From Acidimicrobiaceae bacterium (GTDB taxonomy: Bacteria > Actinomycetota > Acidimicrobiia > Acidimicrobiales > RAAP-2): DNA of 33,260 nucleotides. The stretch covers positions 2,998-36,257 of the forward strand of contig PLRK01000118.1 of NCBI GenBank assembly GCA_003163875.1, given 5' to 3'. The position numbers and the translations under genes were made by a program. The notes beneath the pieces were generated by a model that saw only the letters and a list, made by a program, of their open reading frames with translations, had not been told where the DNA came from and did no database searches. This document shows positions 31,476 through 33,260 of this stretch, piece after piece; position 1 is the first letter of the stretch, and every line of letters begins with the position of its first letter.

Positions 31476-32266
31476 GCCCACTCGTCATGGGCATCGTGAA
31501 TGTGACGCCCGACTCCTTCTATCCCGCTGCTCGAACGCACGCACACGGCGCCGCGATCGCCCGGGGGCGCGCGCTGTTCGATCAAGGTTGCGACGTCATT
31601 GACGTGGGTGGTGAATCGACGCGTCCGGGAGCAGAACACGTCGACGTGACCGAGGAGTTAGCGCGCGTCGTGGCCGTCGTCGAGGCGCTCAGTCCCTACG
31701 GGCCCGTGTCCATCGATACAACGAAACGCGACGTCGCGATTGCCGCGGTGGATGCGGGAGCGATGATCATCAATGACGTCTCGTCGAGTTTGCTCGAGGT
31801 CGCGCGTCAACTCGGTGTTGGTTACGTTGCCATGCACGCGAAGGGTGACTCCAAGACCATGCAAGTGAACCCGACTTATGACGACGTCGTCTCGGAAGTC
31901 GCGACGTTCTTGGAGGACATGGCGCGCAAGGCTCAAGCAATGGGCGTCTCGCCGTGTTGGATCGACCCGGGCATTGGTTTCGGTAAGACCATCGAGCACA
32001 ATCTCGCCCTGCTCGCGCACACTGATCGTTTCGTCGAGATTGGCGCGCGCTACGGCGTGGGCGTGCTCGTCGGCACCAGTCGCAAGCGTTTCCTGGGGCA
32101 TTTGGGCAATGACGTGTTGAGTGTCGACGAACGACTCGAAGGGTCAATGGCAACCGCCGCGTGGTCCATGCTCGAAGGTGTGAGTATGGTTCGAGTCCAC
32201 GACGCTGTTGAGGCGCTCTTGTTGCGCGAGCTGATGGTACGCCCACTTGAAGAGGTGCACGCGTGA
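31466..32266 (+). CDS. folP: Dihydropteroate synthase
   Basis: From a GTG at 31466 the protein is 266 residues. The family signatures are MGIVNVTPDSF (8-18) and DVGGESTRPGA (46-56), with IDPGIGFGKT for pterin binding and GTSRKRFLG for the pABA/phosphate loop. It joins dihydropterin pyrophosphate to p-aminobenzoate and is the target of sulfonamides. The GTG start overlaps folE by 10 bases; an upstream extension to 31337 would lie in folE and is rejected. Confidence 0.95.
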   Translation: MALSPLVMGIVNVTPDSFYPAARTHAHGAAIARGRALFDQGCDVIDVGGESTRPGAEHVDVTEELARVVAVVEALSPYGPVSIDTTKRDVAIAAVDAGAMIINDVSSSLLEVARQLGVGYVAMHAKGDSKTMQVNPTYDDVVSEVATFLEDMARKAQAMGVSPCWIDPGIGFGKTIEHNLALLAHTDRFVEIGARYGVGVLVGTSRKRFLGHLGNDVLSVDERLEGSMATAAWSMLEGVSMVRVHDAVEALLLRELMVRPLEEVHA

Positions 32267-32760
32267 GAGGAAAATGGGCCGCTGGTATCGAGCCGCGCAG
32301 TTTCACCTGGGTCTACAAGGGGATACTCGCCGTGTCCGAACGACCGGGTGGTTCGACGACGGTGCATCGTAAGGTGCGTCGCGACGAAGAGTTGCTGTGG
32401 CTCAAGCATCAGGGTTTTGGTCGGGTGATCTCGATCCTGCCCGAGATGCAGCCACTCAGCGCCTATTTCGAACACGGTCTCACGGCGAGTCATTACGCGC
32501 TGCGCGGCGGTCCCCAGCAGCGTGACGTACTCGAAGCCTGCTACCAGGACCTCGCAAATTCGATGGAGACCAAGACGACAGTCCTTCTGCATAGCGACGA
32601 AGTCTCTGACCGTCTTCTCGGCGTGATCGCTGGATACCTCGTCTGGTCCAAGCGCGCCCCAACGGTGCCGACCGCGGTCGCCCTCGTCGAGCGTCTCTTT
32701 AAACGCTCCATTGGTCCTGATGGACGAACGGTGTTGTTCGACCTACCCGACGCGTCGTGA
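32263..32760 (+). CDS. Phosphatase-like protein with Cys-to-Ser active site (unknown function)
   Basis: The 165-residue protein lies between folP and folB and overlaps each by four bases (GTGA), so it is a true operon member. The middle part resembles a dual-specificity/tyrosine phosphatase core: a strand GFGRVISILPE (51-61), a helix with regular hydrophobics, then VLLHSDEVSDR (107-117) and a following helix GVIAGYLVW. The position of the HC-x5-R signature reads H110-S111-x5-R117, so the nucleophilic cysteine is serine and catalysis of the usual type is not expected. It may be a pseudophosphatase or a binding protein. Remote similarity only; no known role in folate synthesis. Confidence 0.7.
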   Translation: MRGKWAAGIEPRSFTWVYKGILAVSERPGGSTTVHRKVRRDEELLWLKHQGFGRVISILPEMQPLSAYFEHGLTASHYALRGGPQQRDVLEACYQDLANSMETKTTVLLHSDEVSDRLLGVIAGYLVWSKRAPTVPTAVALVERLFKRSIGPDGRTVLFDLPDAS

Positions 32761-33119
32761 AGGACGTCATTGAACTGCGGATGTTGCGCGTCGACGCTAT
32801 CGTCGGCGTGCTCGACAAGGAACGCCAGCGCGCTCAACCCCTCTCCTTCGACATCGACATCCATCGGCCCTTCGCGAAGGCGACGAAGAATGACGACGTG
32901 CACAAGACCACGAACTATGCCGACGTGTTGACGCTCACCTCGCGCATCGCACTTGAGGGTCGATTCTTGCTGCTCGAAACGCTCGCCACGCGAGTCGCGA
33001 ACGCAATACTCGACTTCGATAACGAGATCACTTCGGTCAGTGTGGGCGTTCGAAAACTCCAGCCACCAGTACCAGAGGACGTGGCGACCGTGGGAGTTCG
33101 CTGCACACGGCGACGATGA
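32757..33119 (+). CDS. folB: Dihydroneopterin aldolase
   Basis: The 120-residue enzyme of the DHNA family converts dihydroneopterin to hydroxymethyl-dihydropterin. It has the N-terminal LRMLRVDAIVGVLDKERQRAQ, the TTNYADV segment with the conserved Tyr, LLLETLATRVANAIL with the conserved Glu, and the C-terminal Lys in VGVRKLQPP. The GTG start overlaps the preceding stop, and its own stop overlaps folK (ATGA). Confidence 0.92.
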   Translation: MKDVIELRMLRVDAIVGVLDKERQRAQPLSFDIDIHRPFAKATKNDDVHKTTNYADVLTLTSRIALEGRFLLLETLATRVANAILDFDNEITSVSVGVRKLQPPVPEDVATVGVRCTRRR

Positions 33120-33260
33120 ATCGCCGCTTGGCGTACTTGTCGCTCGGCTCGAACGTGGGCGACCGCGCCGCTCATCTGCGCGCGGGCGTTGAGATCGTGG
33201 CGGGCGCCGACGCCTACAGGACGTCGAAGGTCTACGAGAGCGAACCGGTGGGTGGCGTGA
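33116..33260 (+). CDS. folK: HPPK, 6-hydroxymethyl-dihydropterin pyrophosphokinase (5' part only)
   Basis: The first 48 codons are inside the window. They read MNRRLAYLSLGSNVGDRAAHL and then TSKVYESEPVGGV, matching the HPPK N-terminus (LGSNVGDR and S-x-x-YETxPVG). The gene runs off the window edge. It is coupled to folB by a four-base overlap and continues the folate operon. Confidence 0.9.
   Translation, partial: MNRRLAYLSLGSNVGDRAAHLRAGVEIVAGADAYRTSKVYESEPVGGV

Overview
The window looks like a chromosomal housekeeping segment of an actinobacterium, most likely of the class Acidimicrobiia (inference). The sequence is moderately GC-rich. It carries a WhiB protein, a GlnR-type winged-helix regulator, a type I topoisomerase with GRYGPY repeats and a lysine tail instead of zinc fingers, the TrkA/TrkA/APC/OB-fold gene set known from Actinobacteria, and many GTG/TTG or leaderless starts. 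I see no mobile element, phage gene, CRISPR array or rRNA. Coding density is very high: no gene-free stretch reaches 300 bases, and the longest gaps are about 144 and 160 bases.

Layout. Bases 1-1.5 kb: tRNA-Pro(CGG), a CBS/CorC protein and a stand-alone receiver protein, all on the minus strand. 1.5-3.2 kb: whiB, convergent with a VKOR-DUF929 thiol/disulfide pair. 3.3-6.0 kb: a NUDIX hydrolase, then the Fe-S carrier ATPase Mrp/ApbC divergent from an IscA-type protein, then RidA. 6.0-9.2 kb: a nitrogen block with a GlnR-like regulator translationally coupled to a type I glutamine synthetase, preceded by a eukaryotic-type (class II) glutamine synthetase with a histone-like lysine tail. 9.3-12.7 kb: glutamine-dependent NAD synthetase, an unknown helical protein and a primary-type sigma-70 factor. 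12.6-17.2 kb: a HAD phosphatase, two TrkA potassium-channel regulators and a divergent APC permease fused to a C-terminal OB fold. 17.4-22.0 kb: topA-tmk-holB and tRNA-Thr(CGT).

22.1-25.9 kb (minus strand): zur, pgeF, murL and murD2. These look like an alternative D-glutamate route for peptidoglycan plus a stem-peptide editing enzyme. 25.9-29.4 kb: a divergent zinc ABC importer, znuA-znuC-znuB1-znuB2, with two palindromic Zur-type operators in its promoter. 29.4-33.3 kb: tilS, hpt, folE, folP, a phosphatase-like gene whose catalytic cysteine is serine, folB and the start of folK. The ftsH gene often found between hpt and folE in Actinobacteria is not there.

The observations I rate highest are: the murD2-murL-pgeF cluster; the APC-OB fusion of two proteins usually encoded as separate neighbours; the lysine-rich tail on the class II glutamine synthetase; the HS-x5-R pseudophosphatase inside the folate operon; a palindrome shared by the divergent mrp and iscA promoters; and a repeated leaderless-start design (TAnnnT exactly 6 bases before the start codon) that fixes several gene starts. 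No wholly new multi-gene system could be established from the sequence alone.
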